The position numbers and the translations under genes were made by a program. Positions 11,697 through 23,025 of a DNA stretch of 64,000 nt are shown here, in pieces; the stretch's first letter is position 1, and each line of letters opens with the position of its first letter. Origin of the DNA: Reclinomonas americana ATCC 50394 (Eukaryota; Jakobida; Jakobea; Jakobida); assembly GCA_048213135.1 (NCBI GenBank), contig PS015063.1, positions 106,281-170,280 of the forward strand, given 5' to 3'. The notes beneath the pieces are model-generated. The model did not search any database and was not told where the DNA came from. It was given only the letters and a program-made list of their open reading frames with translations.

Positions 11697-13800
11697 TCAC
11701 TTGCTCACGGTGGCCGGGTGCAACCATCCCGTCGTATCCGTTAATACGTTGTCGACATCGTCCAACGCCATCACCCGCATGAATGCCTCCATCATGGCCT
11801 CCATGCGCGACACCTCCGCGCGCCAGCACTCCCGATTGAAACGCTCCTGCACCGCCACCTCCGCCTGCGTGTCGTCCAACCCCGGCACCGGCAACGGCGG
11901 CAGTGCATCGTCAAACTCGACCTCTGTGGTATTCGCGTTCACCAGGCCGGCCAGCATCGTCTCCTGCGTGTGCATGTAGACCGGATCCGACGAGTCCCAC
12001 ACGCGCTCACCGCCCGGCACCAGCGCATCACCGTACACGGGGTCCTCGCGCGCCAGCTCCCACTGCCACTCGGCCATGGCGCTGCGTTGCCGCCAGGCCA
12101 TGGCCAGTGCGCCCTGTTCCTCAAACGACGGCGGCGCCACGGGGCGGTACCGCCCGATGCGCCGCGCTCGCATCTCGGCATACACCGAGCGCATGTACCG
12201 CGCGTCCTCCTCACTCTCGCGCTGCTGTTTTTCGCGCTGCTGCTGTTCTTGCGCCTTGCGCGTGGCCTCCTCGTCGACTGACGGCGGCAATTCCTGTGCC
12301 GCCGTCGTGGCGGCAGTGGCGGCGGCGGCTGGAGTTGGCGACGACGCCTGCCGGAGTGCGCGCAGCCGCTGCGCGAGAGATGACGACGACGAGGAGGAGG
12401 AGGAGGAGGAGGTGGAGCGCATACGCGGAGCCGCCCACGACGACGCTGTCGTCACGGCGGCGGCGTCGAAACTCGCCATCGGCACCGACGTTTGGAGCAC
12501 ACGCCGCCGAAACTGTCGCTGCTCACTCGTCTGCTGAAGCAGGCACGAAACGTAGGGCCACCGCTTGCCCGGCTCCTGCGTCCACACGTCGTCGGGCAGG
12601 CGATTGCGCAGTGCCGCGCGGTAATTGGCCTCGGTGCGAATGCGCTCGCGACGCACGGCGCCGTCAAAGTAGGCGCGGATGATGGGGCGTGCCAGTCGCC
12701 GAAAGGCCTTGGTGGCCAGGAAGAGCGACATTTGGGGGTCGCGGGTGAGCGCGCGGTCGGGAAAGATGGCCTGCAGGGCCACGTCGAAGGCCACGTTGTC
12801 CATGGCGAAGTAGCGTTCCTCGATGCGGCGCCAGTCGGTGAGGAGGTTGAGCGAGCGATCTGCCACAGAAGGGAAGGGTGGGGGGAAGGGGGATACAGGG
12901 GGAAGGGTGGGGGAAGGGGGGAAGGGGGTTAAGGAAAGGGAGAAGGGGGGAGAAGGGGGAAGGGGAAAAGGGGGAAGGGTGGGGAAAAGGTGGAGGAAGG
13001 AGACGGGCAAAGACGTGAAGCAAAGGGGATGAGGGAGAGAGAAGAAATGAGCGCCAGAAGAGGACTGGGAAAGGCGACGGGTGGGGAAAAGGTGGAGGAA
13101 GGAGACGGTGGGCAAGAGAGCAAAGATGTGAAGCAGAAGTGACACGGGAGAGGGAAAAACTGAGTGTCAGAAGAGGACTGGGAAAGGGGGATGGGTGGGG
13201 AAAAGGTGGAGGAAAGAGACGGGGGACAAGAGAGCAAAAATATGAAGCAGTGGTGATACGGGAGAGAGAAGAAATGAGCGTCGGAAGACGTCGGAGAGAG
13301 GACTGCATCACAGTGGGACTGCAAATAGCGCAGGAGCAACGGGAGGATGTGCACTCATGTGTACAGATAAGAGCAGCCAGAAGAAACAACGGGCATTCAA
13401 GAAGAAAAATGTGTCTTTCTGAGCGAATGAGTGATAAAACGACAAGGAAGAGAAACTGTCCACTCGCCTGCATATTCCCTTGCCGTGCATGCATTGACTT
13501 CTCAACTCGCGCAACTAACTAAGCCCCACAGAATCTCTCCCATCTCGCACACTCTTAACGCTCTCGTCAACGGAAGCGATGAAGACGGAAGTGGGATGAC
13601 GGGAAGGGAGAGAGGGGGAACGATGGAGGGGCACATACAGACTGCTGGATGCAGGGAACTATCCGTACCTCGAGAACTGGCCGCCGTTCGCCGACTGCGC
13701 ACGGTGCGCGCTCGTGTCTCCACGTCAGTGGAGATGGGGTCGCGCATGGCCAATTCTTGAATGGTGCGCACGAAGCTCTCCAGGGGAATGTCGACAAAGT
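11697..13800 (-). CDS. unknown protein, C-terminal two exons; 5' end not found
   Basis: Two exons join in frame in phase 1: 13800-13669 (DFVDIPLESFVRTIQELAM to AASSR) and 12859-11697 (RSLNLLTDWRRIEERYFAM to the stop at 11697). The N-terminal part of the large exon is helical and charged, with AIFPDRALTRDPQ, AFRRLARPIIRAYFDG and WTQEPGKRWPYVSCLLQQ. The middle is low complexity (poly-Ser, Ala-rich, Gln/Glu-rich), and the C-terminal third is acidic and helical (PVYGDALVPGGERVWDSSDP; VQERFNRECWRAEV). No family recognised. The exon at 13800 starts in phase 1, so at least one upstream exon exists in the repeat-rich, gapped region to the right. GC-rich codon use contrasts with the flanking purine repeats. 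Confidence 0.65.
12870..13290. repeat. imperfect tandem repeat of ~110 bp in an intron
   Basis: After a G-rich stretch, blocks containing gggtggggaaaaggtggag, gacgggggacaagagagcaa and gagaagaaatgagcgtc recur about three times (near 12970, 13080 and 13195) with substitutions. Confidence 0.7.
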
Positions 13801-15389
13801 CTGCAAAAAAGCAAAATGATGATGAGGCAAAGAGGAACTGCAGGAGATCACAGTTGAAGTGTAAAAAAAAGCATGCGACACACCCGGACTGCACAAGGAA
13901 CAGGAGGAGTGCAATAGGATGCAAGGGAGGAGAGGAACAGCAAAGCACTGTCGGCAGGTGGCACAGAGGGCACGCGACCACATTGCGATGGACATGAACC
14001 GAGGGAGCGTGTGGAACAAGGAGAGCACACGAGAATACGAAGATGAGAGGCACGATTGGCAGGTATGATTGGAGGGAGCAGGAGGACAAGGATGAGGGAG
14101 GCAACAAAAGTGGAAGAGCATGCCTTCATCATGCTTGCAACAGTCAGCTCTCAGGATGGCGCGAAGAAAGAGAAGCAAACATTCATCTGAGAGAAAGGAG
14201 TGAGAGCAGAGGGAAAACAAGGAGGGCAAGGCGGGATAGAGACAGAGGAGGACGGAAGGAGAGAGAGAGAGCATGCTCTTTCCTGCACGATCTCTTTCCC
14301 CTCTTCCTTGTACCTTCTCTTTCTCCTTGCCTGTCTCACCTCTGCTTCTCTTTGTCTCTCTCTCTCTCTCAGTCTCTCTCATTCTCTCTGTCTCAGTTTC
14401 TCTCTCTCTCTCGCTCATTCTGTCTCTCTCTCTCCCTTCTCTTTCATCTCAATGTCTCCACCTCTCCTTCTCTCCCCCTCGCTCTCTCGGTCTCTCTCAA
14501 TCTCTCTCNNNNNNNNNNNNNNNNNNNNGGAGGAGGAGGAGGAGGAGAAGCGGGAGAAGACATGCCCTTTCTCTCTCACAATGTTGACTGTTGACAAAGA
14601 TATTTTGAATATCTGTCACTCTTACTCCTCTCTTGTTCTTGCTCTCCTTGCTCCTTCCCTTTGCCCTCTCTCACACACACTGCTCACTCTCTCTGTGGCC
14701 CTCTGTCTCTCTGTCTCTCTCTGTGGTGACTCATTGTTTGTTACTTTGTCTCTGTCTTCTCTCTCATGTCGCGAAGAGTGAATGCTGCGCGTGAGTTGTT
14801 GTATGGAACGAATAGTGTGTTGTGTGCATTGCAGGTTGGTGTGTGGGAGGGAGGAAGAGAGAAGAGAGAAGAGAGAAGAGAGAGAAGAGAGAAGAGAGAG
14901 AGGAGGGAGAGAGAGTGACTGAGGATGAGCGACAGAGAGGGAATGAGAGAGACTGAGAGAGAGAGAGAGGTGGGAGGGAAGGAGGGAGAGAGTGACTGAG
15001 GGAGACTGCGAGCGACTGAGAGATTGAGAGAGAGAGAAAGACTGTGACTGATGACAGAAAGAGCATGCCAGAGAAGAGAGAGANNNNNNNNNNNNNNNNN
15101 NNNNNNNNNNNNNNNNNNNNNNNNNNNNNNNNNNNNNNNNNNNNNNNNNNNNNNNNNNNNNNNNNNNNNGAGAGAGAGAGAGAGAGAGAGAGTAGTTGTC
15201 AAGGATGCAGGTACACACTCACACACACACCACAGAGAAGAGAGAGAGAAACTGAAAGAACCAGCAGTGCATAGAGGAGGATGAGCACAGGAGTAAGAGA
15301 GAAAGACAGTCAGACCTTTGACCTCTCCTCCCTCTCCCTCCCTCTTTCTTTCCCCCACCCTCTCTCTTTCTCTCGCCCTCCTCTTGCAG
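13801..15389. other. repeat-rich region between diverging genes, with two gaps
   Basis: Holds the unresolved 5' parts of the minus-strand unknown gene and the plus-strand methyltransferase. CT-rich at 14275-14508, a 20-N gap (14509-14528), GA-rich at 14840-15083, an 86-N gap (15084-15169), then GA and CT tracts. The methyltransferase still needs an N-terminal exon, probably here, but I cannot identify it. Confidence 0.6.
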
Positions 15390-16565
15390 AGCCCATGGCG
15401 CCTCGGTCACGCTCTATTTGTGCAGAACCGCATGGACGAGAGCAAGTCGCGTCGCCCACGCCTTCCTTGGCCCCTCTTTTTCTTCTCACTTATCTCATTC
15501 TCTACACAGACACCACATTCGCCAGCAAATCACGCAGTTGGCACGGGCACGCGACATTCCCTGCATCCCGCACGATCGCTACAGGCTGGACCAGATGACA
15601 CAGAATAAGCCGCACAGGGTGTGGAGGCCATACAGTGCTCTCTCTCTCTCTCTCTCTTCCTTCCCCCTCCTCTCTCTCTCTTCCCCTCTCATTTCCGTTG
15701 CGTGCTGCTGACTGGCGAGTGTCTCAGGGCTTTGTGCTGGAGGTTTCGCCGCTCGTACGACGCTCCATTGACTTTCTCGAGCCGTCCGAGGTGCGAGTGT
15801 CGCCTCCGCCCCTTGTGTTGGCGCTGGATAATGTGGTGGATCCGCAGGTAAGCACCCAGCACAGCATATAGAGAGAAGATGCAGAAGAAACGGCGACACA
15901 CTCTTTCCCTACTGGCAGAATCTCGGCGCCATTCTCCGCTCCGCCCTGTTTTTCGGTGTCTCCACCGTCACGTGCGCCACCCACTCTGCCCCGCTGTCGC
16001 CCGCCGTCAGCTCTGCGAGCGCCGGCGCTCTCGAATTGATGCCTCCGTTCGAGACACCGCATCTGGTCGACTTTCTCATGGTCCGCATGCCACCACCGCT
16101 TCCCCACACGCGCCCGCTGTCTTACACTCCTCCTCGTAGATGTCGAAGGCCAATGGGTGGCGCATTGTCGGAACTAGTGTGCCGTCGCCTGGCAGTCAGG
16201 CGGTGGTAAATGTGCACGATTTGGTCGCTCATGAGCCGGTACGCGGTAGGGAGGTGTCTCTTGTTGTCTCTTGCTTCGCATTCACCGCGCACCAGCCCGC
16301 TCCCACAGTCCTCGTCCTCGGCAGCGAGGGAGCCGGTATGCGACGCCCGGTGGCCCGCACGTGCGATCGATTAGTGTGCATCTCTGGCGCTTTTTCCCCT
16401 GGCAAGCACTCGGCGGTGCCGCACGTGGTGGTCAACGAGGAGACACGCGGTTTGCGAGTGACACACACGGCGCCGCGACAAGAGGTGGCGGAGAGTGCTG
16501 TGGACTCGCTCAATGTCAGCGTGACGGCCGCCATTCTGCTGCACGCCCTCAGCGGCGTCAGATAA
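15390..16565 (+). CDS. MRM1: TrmH/SpoU-family rRNA 2'-O-methyltransferase, MRM1-like; 5' end missing
   Basis: SAM-dependent ribose 2'-O-methyltransferase of the SPOUT class; the MRM1/Pet56 group modifies a guanosine of mitochondrial large-subunit rRNA. Exons: 15390-~15445 (GHALFVQNRMDESK, substrate-binding domain), 15510-15618 (QQITQLARARDIPC to MTQNKPH), 15727-15847 (GFVLEVSPL to LALDNVVDPQ), 15919-16080 (motif 1 NLGAILRSALFFG), 16140-16238 (SKANGWRIVGTSVP), 16296-16565 (motif 2 VLVLGSEGAGM, motif 3 SLNVSVTAAILL, stop TAA). The three SpoU motifs are in the usual order and spacing. The acceptor at 15389 shows that an upstream exon exists; a mitochondrial targeting peptide would lie there. The NKPHxGF junction is typical of MRM1/RlmB proteins. 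It converges on the PH-domain gene, stop codons 27 bases apart. Confidence 0.9.
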
Positions 16566-16592
16566 ACGCGTAGACAAACATAATTTCTACGT

Positions 16593-19500
16593 TCATTTGG
16601 CCGCGGGGAGTGTTTCCACGTCTTGCAGTTCGGCAAGTCGCTTGAGGAGTGCCTCTGCGCGTGGCGAAGTGCATAAGTCTCCGTTGATGGAACAGGGAAT
16701 AGAGGGAGAGACGCACCATTTTGTGCGTGCAGATTGTGCATTTGCACGCGCTGCACACTGTCGTGCTCGGCCAGTGAGGCTTTCAACTGTGTTGGATGTG
16801 AGAAGACGCGCTTCTCCTTTCTGTGAGAGACAATGCGCAACTGACTCCAATTCTTGCACCAACGTGTCGCGTTGTGCGGTGAGAGACTGCACCGTTAGTG
16901 CCTCCTCCGTCGGCGACATGGCGGCCACTTCTGCGCAAGCCCGTTCTGCAAGGCACGGAGATGTCAGAAGCGTCGCTCATCGCAATCGACTGCTGGCACA
17001 AACCTGCAATGGCGGCGCGGATATTCTCCGCAAACGCCAGCACATCGTCCTCGTCGTCGCTGTCCATGCCGCTTCCGTCGTCGCTGTCCGAATCGTCGGC
17101 CGCCTGGCAGGTGTTGCGTGAGTCTCAATGTCGTAAGGAGAACTCCACGAACAGCACGCAACCGTCGACAATGCGATGCGCAGTGCTCGTTTGCACTTGC
17201 GGCCCCACTGCTTGCACAAGAATTCGTTTTGCTTGGCGTTCACGGCCACGGAGAGTTTGAAGCGGGCGCTGGCGGCGGTCTCCATCTCCAGGCGGACTAG
17301 GGAAGGGGAAGGTTGGGCAAAGGGGAAGGGTGGGGGAAAGGGGACAGGGGGAGAGAGGGGAGTAAAGGGGAAGTACTTAGTTTAGTACCTTTCAGATCAG
17401 CAATTCTCGCGTCCTGGTCGCGGATCTCTGCTTCCAAACCCTGCAAGCACAAAGAATGAGTACTGCTTCAGAAAGTGTCCAATGATCAGCACTCATCACC
17501 GAGATAGTGGCGGCGTGCTCATGCACTTGGTGCGTCAGTGCCTCGTTCTGGGCCTTCACTGCACGAGCGATACGAAAGAATTAGAAGGCAGAAGAGAGAA
17601 GCGTCAATTCAGCCCACGCAACGTGTGGCAATCTGCTCACAAAACACATTGTGCGTGAGCAACCTTACAATACAAAGACTGTCATTGTGTGCGCACCTGC
17701 TCCTCGAGTTCCGGATCGCGAGCTGGCATCGATGCGCTGGAGGGCGGCGGATGAGCAGACGGATTGTGCGCAGCGCGGTGCTCATCGTTCTTTCGCGCGG
17801 ATTCTGTGAGCGGATGCGGAGTCAGTGATGCAGAGAGTGCAGTGGAGGTAGTGCGGTGCGCAGCTCGCCTTTCAACTTGGCAATCTGCTCCACGTATTGC
17901 GTGGTTTCGTGCTGGTTGGCGCGCAGTTGTGCCACGAGGGTTGCATTGGTTTCTGCGGCAAGGGGGGGAGGGGAAAGGATGATAACAGAGACGGCGGAAG
18001 GACTGCAGAAGGAGAGCAGTGATGTTCTGAAAGATAACGTCGTGCCAGAAAGGGAAGGCGATGCGGTGGTGAGCACAACACCGAAGCAGATGGCGCAAGG
18101 AGACACATCACTATATAGGGCAAGAGGCACTCGAGCAGGACAATAACAACGTATACAAGCTAGCGCAGCACATCAGTGTGAAGGACAAGAGGCGCAAATG
18201 CAGGACAGAGGCAAGACAAATAAGCCAGTGAAGCAGAAAGGCAATAGACACAGGAGCAGGATAATGAAAAGATATATAGGCCTGTAAAGCGCATCAGTGT
18301 GAGAGCACGAGGCGCAAATGCAGGAGAAAGACAAGTTATACAAGCCAATGAAGCACATCAATGTGAAGGGCAAGAGGCACAGGAGCAGGATAATAACAAG
18401 ATATATAGGCCTGTGAAGCGCATCGGTGTGAAGAGCACGAGGCGCAAATGCAGGAGAAAGGTAAGATATGCAAGCCAGTGAAGCGCATCAGTGTGAAGGG
18501 CAAGAGGCACAGGAGCAGGATAATGGCAAGATATAAGCCAGAAACAAGTCACAGTAGAGGCATACGAAGTGTGACACGACCAGTGATGCAGACGTAGACG
18601 AGCAGAACAGCAAAGCAAGACGAACGTCAGGCCAGTGACGTTTTCTGTCGAAGAGCCACGGGGAAGAGTTACGACGCGTGGGTCAAGGGAATTACAGAGA
18701 CGCATAACGAGTAGAGGACGCAGACAACGCAAGCCACAATAATCGAGGTGAGTGATCAAGCGAACGAAATTGTGTGGAAGGAAACTCTATTCGAGGAACT
18801 TGGTGACCATGCAACTCGATCCACAACCGTGGTCGTGAGTCCCGGGCCGCACCCACACTGAATTAACACTCACCTTTCAGTTGTCGCACAGTGGCCTCGT
18901 GCCTCTGCTCTGCCTCTGCATCCACGAAGTCAGACAACTCTAATCAATCGACGGTGCATTTTCCGAAATCACACTCAACTCAGAAGCCCGGCATTGTCCT
19001 GCTTCAGTTCTTTGATCTCCTCGCGCAGCTCATTCAGCGTGCGCAGGTGCTCCGCTGCGGGGACAATGGTCAGTATCGACAGCAAGTTTATGGTGGTGGT
19101 GGTGGTGGTCTGTGGCTCACCTCGCACAGCATCCACCGGTTCACCTTGCAGTTGGGCGATTTGCGCGACGAGTAGTGCTTCGCGCTGCTCGTGATCGTGT
19201 TGCAGGCGAGAGCATTCTTCGCGGAGTTCGACCTGCGGGAGGGAGAAGGGAGAAGGGAGGGGAGGGGAGGGAGGAAGAAGAATAGAAGGAAAACGGTAGC
19301 AGTGAGAGACACAAACGGAAAGAATGAATGAGAGGGAAAGAGAAAGGAGACCGATTGAGGATGCAGGATGACACAAGAGGGAAGGAAGAAGTGGATTTTG
19401 GAGAGTTAGCGAGTGCGTGAGAGAGAACACGAGATCATAACAGACAAAACAAAGAGAGAAAAGGAGTGAGCGCAGAGCACGAGCAACCGAGACGGAGGGA

Positions 19501-22236
19501 GAATGGGACACAGGGCGACAAAGAGAAACACACATAGAGAGCCAGTGAAACGGAGGCACAGAGAGCAGGAGACAGAGGTGGACTATGAGAGAGAACACGG
19601 ATCCTGACAGGCAAAACGAAGAGAGAGAAGGAGCAACAGAGACGGAGGGAGAAAGGCAAGCAGAATGACAGAGAACCCAAACAAAGAGAGCCAATGAAAC
19701 GGAGGCACAGAGGGCAGGAGATAGAGATGGACTGGAAGAGAGAGCGAGAGACGAAGTCATAGATATCGAGCACAACCTGAACGCAGTCAAGGTATCCCAC
19801 GCACAGATACTCTCTGCTTCAGCCACTGTCTAACTCACTCAATCTCTCTTGTTCTCCCCTTCTCACCACAACGTTTGCCACCTCTCTCTCATTCTATTCA
19901 TCCACTCCCTCATTCTCTTTTCATGTTCGAGCTCAGCCAATCTCAAAACAACTCTCTCTCTCTCTCTCCCTTCCCTTCCCCAGCCTCCCTCCTTGCTTCC
20001 CCGCCCACCGATATCTCCCGCTCAGCCAGCAACTCGGTGCGCAGCGAGTACACGTGCTCGCACAGCACGCTGAACGACGTCTCGCCGCGGGCCAGCGACT
20101 CCGACACGGCCCCGTCGCCAAGCGCCTCCATCAGCTGGCGAGTGTGATGGGAGACGAGTGCGGAGCTGTCGCCGCCGTAGTGGGCCTGCGGTGGGGACGC
20201 GATTAATAAAGAAGGAGAGGGAAAGGACAAGCAGTGTCGCGCACCAGCTTGGCCTCGAGAGACGCGCGCTCGACGGTCAGCGACTGGATGCGGGCGCGGA
20301 GGATGTGGGGGTTGTCGCTGTTGACGGCGTTGGGGTCCGTGCGCTGTGAGTGGGGAGGGGGGAGGGGAGGGGAGGGAAAGAGAATGAGAAAGAGGAAAAG
20401 GAATAAGGGGAGAAAGAAAGAAAGAAAGACGGAAAGACAGAGCGGAATAGATGAAGCAAGATAGGAGGAAAGATAGCAAGAAGGGAAAGAAGGAAGCAAG
20501 AGAGCAGCAAAAAGAACGAAGGAAAGAAAGAAAGAGCGGAAACGAGGGAGCAAGAGAAAGAGAGAACAGAGAAACAACGAAAGAAAGCCAGAGGGAAAGA
20601 AAGAAAGCCAAAGAGGAAAAGGAGCAAGAGAGGAAGAAAGACGGACAGAGAGAAAGAGCGGAAAAGAGGGAGCAAGAGAGAAACAGAAAGAAGGAAAGAA
20701 AGCAAGAGGGAAAAAGGAAGCAAGAGAGAGAAAGAGAGAGAGAGAAATCAATCAGCACAAGGAGACAAAAATGCGTGAGGGAGGGGGAGGGAAACGAAAC
20801 GGCGTTGAGGACGTCGAGTTGGGATCGGATGGCGGCGACCCACGCTCGCATGTCTTCGTCGCTGTCGGCGGCCAAGAAGAAGTGCTTGCCGGATTTGAGG
20901 CTGGTGGCGAGCTCAAAGGAGTGCTGGGGCAAAGGTGAGGAGGAATTATGAAGGGACTCGTGGGAGGGGGAGGGACCTTGCGTTTTTCGGGGGAGGGGTT
21001 GACGGCGGAGATGCAGGTGTAGGGGATGATGCCGCGGACTTGGGTGTCCTGGGGGGAGGGGAAGGGAGGAACGAGGCAAAGGGAAAGAGTGGGCAGTCAG
21101 GAACAGCGGTTGCATGACAGCAAGAGGTACGAGCTGAGTCAGTAATGAGGAGTGATCGTATGATAGGCGGAGGAGGAACGAGGCAAGGGAATGAGTGGAC
21201 AGTCAGGGAACAGCAGTTGCATAACAGCATGAGGTATGAGCTCAGATTGTAAAGGAGCGATGGACGAGACAGATGACAAGGAGAAGACTATCAGAATAAG
21301 ATAGCAGTTGTAGGATCTGTGAGAGAGAAGGGGAGGAGACGGAAGGCAGCATTCGCGAGACACTGCGGGTGAAAGCAGAGAGGAGAAGGAACAGAGGGTG
21401 CTGCCAACAAAGGGTGGGGCACGAGGCGAGAGAGAATTAGAGGTTGAAGAAAAGGGATAAAAACGCAGAGAAAAAAGGACAAGCGAGGAAGTACGATGGT
21501 GGAGGCAGAGGGAGAAGTGGGAGGGAGGAAGGAAGAGAGAAGAAACAAGAGAGGCGGACAAGACAAGGCGACAATGAAGGCAGCAGTTGGCTGTGTGTAC
21601 GTGTGTGCGAGAGGAAGAGGGAGGGAGAGGGAAGGAGAAAGAGAGACTGAAGAAAAGGGACAAGAACGCAGAGCGAAAAGGATCGGGCGAGGAAGTACGA
21701 TGGCGTGACAGGTGGAAGCAGAGGGAGAAGTGAGAGGGAGAGACGAGGAGAGGGAGGAGTGAGCGGGAGGCGGACAAGACAATGAACACGGCAGCAGTTG
21801 GATGCGCGTGTCAGTGAGGGCGAGAACATTGAGAGATGGAGTGTGGCAAATTAGGGCGTGCGAGACAGAGAGAGGGAGGAGAGGGAGAGAGAGAGATAGA
21901 GACTGAAGAAAAGGGATAAGAACGCAGAGCGAAAACGATCGGGCGAGGAAGTACGATGGTGTGACAGGTGGAAGCAGAGGGAGGAAGGGAGAGAAGAAAC
22001 AAGAGAGGCGGACAAGACAGAGCGACTGGAGGCAGCAGTTTCGTGAGAGAGAGAAAAGAGAGACAAGAGAAGACAAGAGAGTGGAGAATGAGAGAAACAC
22101 AGTCGCTGAGTGCTGTCTTCCACAGACACACAAATGAAAAGAGAGAGACAAGAGATCATGCATTTCACAGAGAGAGAGCATCTCGCTGCATCTCTCTCAC
22201 ATAAGCACTTGTGTGTGCGTGTATGTGTATGTGTAT

Positions 22237-22275
<39 letters not shown>

Positions 22276-22854
22276 TGTGTATGTCAGTCTCTTCTTCTCT
22301 CCACTCTGTCTCTCTTGTCCTTCTTCTTCTTCTTCTTCTTCTTCTCTCTCTCTCTCTCCCTCTCTCTTCCTTCTTCCCCTCTTCCCTTCTCTCTCTCACT
22401 CTCTCTTCTCTTCCCTCTCTTTCTCACTCTCTCTCTCTCTCTCTTCTCTTCTCTTCCTCTCACTCACCTCCTGCGAGTTAAAGTACGCAATGCCATCGTC
22501 GTTCAGAACGACCCATCGGCGTTGCCAGCGCTTCACAAACTTGCCTCCGCCCAACTTCACAAGTTCGCCCCTGCGAGAGAGAGAAGAGAGAGACAAAGAG
22601 TGTGAGTGAGAGAGGAGGAGGAGGAGGAGAAGAAGAAGAATAAGAAGAAGAAGAAAAGAAGAAGAAGAAGAAGAAGAAGAAGAAGAAGAAGAAGAAGAAG
22701 AAGAAGAAGAAGAAGAAGAAGAAGAACAGAAGATCAAGACTGCTTACTGAGAACAAGAGTCACAGTGAGAGCAGCTTGTTCTTTTGAGAGAGAGAGCGTA
22801 CTGTTTGAGGGCCATTGGCATGCTGTGGAAGGACTGCGCAGAGGCGGCGGCCAT
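16593..22854 (-). CDS. PH-domain protein with long coiled coil (~600 aa, about 16 exons)
   Basis: Start ATG at 22854 (MAAASAQSFHSMPMALKQ; exon 22854-22802). A pleckstrin-homology domain spans the next three exons: 22570-22468 (GELVKLGGGKFVKRWQRR, WVVLNDDGIAYF), ~21049-20986 (DTQVRGIIPYTCISAVNP) and ~20925-20800 (HSFELATSLKSGKHFFLAA, ending with the conserved Trp of MRAWVAAIRSQL). Then many small exons encode heptad-rich helix: ILRARIQSLTVERASLEAK (~20300), REECSRLQHDHEQREALL (~19200), TLNELREEIKELKQDNAGL (~19030), ETTQYVEQIAKLKGEL (~17880), GLEAEIRDQDARIADLK (~17430), KAQNEALTHQVHEH (~17550), an acidic block DDSDSDDGSGMDSDDEDD (~17090) and AQRDTLVQELESV (~16880). Stop at 16593. Likely a phosphoinositide-binding, membrane-associated adaptor. 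Exact C-terminal splicing near 16800 is uncertain. Confidence 0.8.
18110..18540. repeat. intronic minisatellite, ~60-bp unit in ~120-bp pairs
   Basis: Units with the pattern gtgaagcgcatcagtgtgaa, then ggcaagaggcacaggagcag or gcacgaggcgcaaatgcagg, repeat about seven times. The two unit types alternate, giving a higher-order period near 120 bp. It lies in an intron of the PH-domain gene. Confidence 0.85.
19420..19740. repeat. tandem duplication of ~165 bp in an intron
   Basis: The segments 19425-19590 and 19595-19745 share phrases such as gagacggagggagaa, gagccagtgaaacggaggca and gcaggagacagaggtggac in the same order. Confidence 0.8.
21439..21985. repeat. three imperfect copies of a ~200-bp unit in an intron
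   Basis: A core resembling aaaagggacaagaacgcaga then gcgaggaagtacgatggtg and gtggaagcagagggag occurs near 21450, 21655 and 21910, within the intron splitting the PH domain. Confidence 0.8.
22218..22275. repeat. (TG)n microsatellite
   Basis: About 55 bases of GT/AT dinucleotides in the same PH-gene intron, followed by (TTC)n and (TC)n tracts to 22460. Confidence 0.95.
22615..22727. repeat. (GAA)n/(GAG)n triplet tract in the first intron
   Basis: About 110 bases of GAA/GAG triplets (AAG phase), homopurine on the plus strand, in the intron between the first exon and the PH-domain exon. Confidence 0.95.
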
Positions 22855-22904
22855 GGCGTTCTCCCGCTGTGATAATAAAGCGACGTCGCTTCCTGTAACA
22901 GCGG

Positions 22905-23025
22905 GACAGACAAAACACTTCATTCACCACATTCCAATAATGCGACAAATGTCAACAATACAACACATAGATAATCTTCTCCAACAGTCATCTTCCCTTT
23001 CAGGAGACAAAGCCACTCAAACGAG
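22905..23025 (+). repeat. direct repeat, left copy
   Basis: Shares acaaaacacttcat, then catagataatcttctccaac agtcatcttccctttcagga (read as two blocks), then gacaaagccactcaaacg, in the same order with the copy at 25549-25690. Confidence 0.75.

Noticed and set aside
13848-14132. Minus-strand open frame with a signal-peptide-like start
   Set aside because: Lies in low-complexity sequence upstream of an acceptor, with no in-phase junction to the next exon and no homology.
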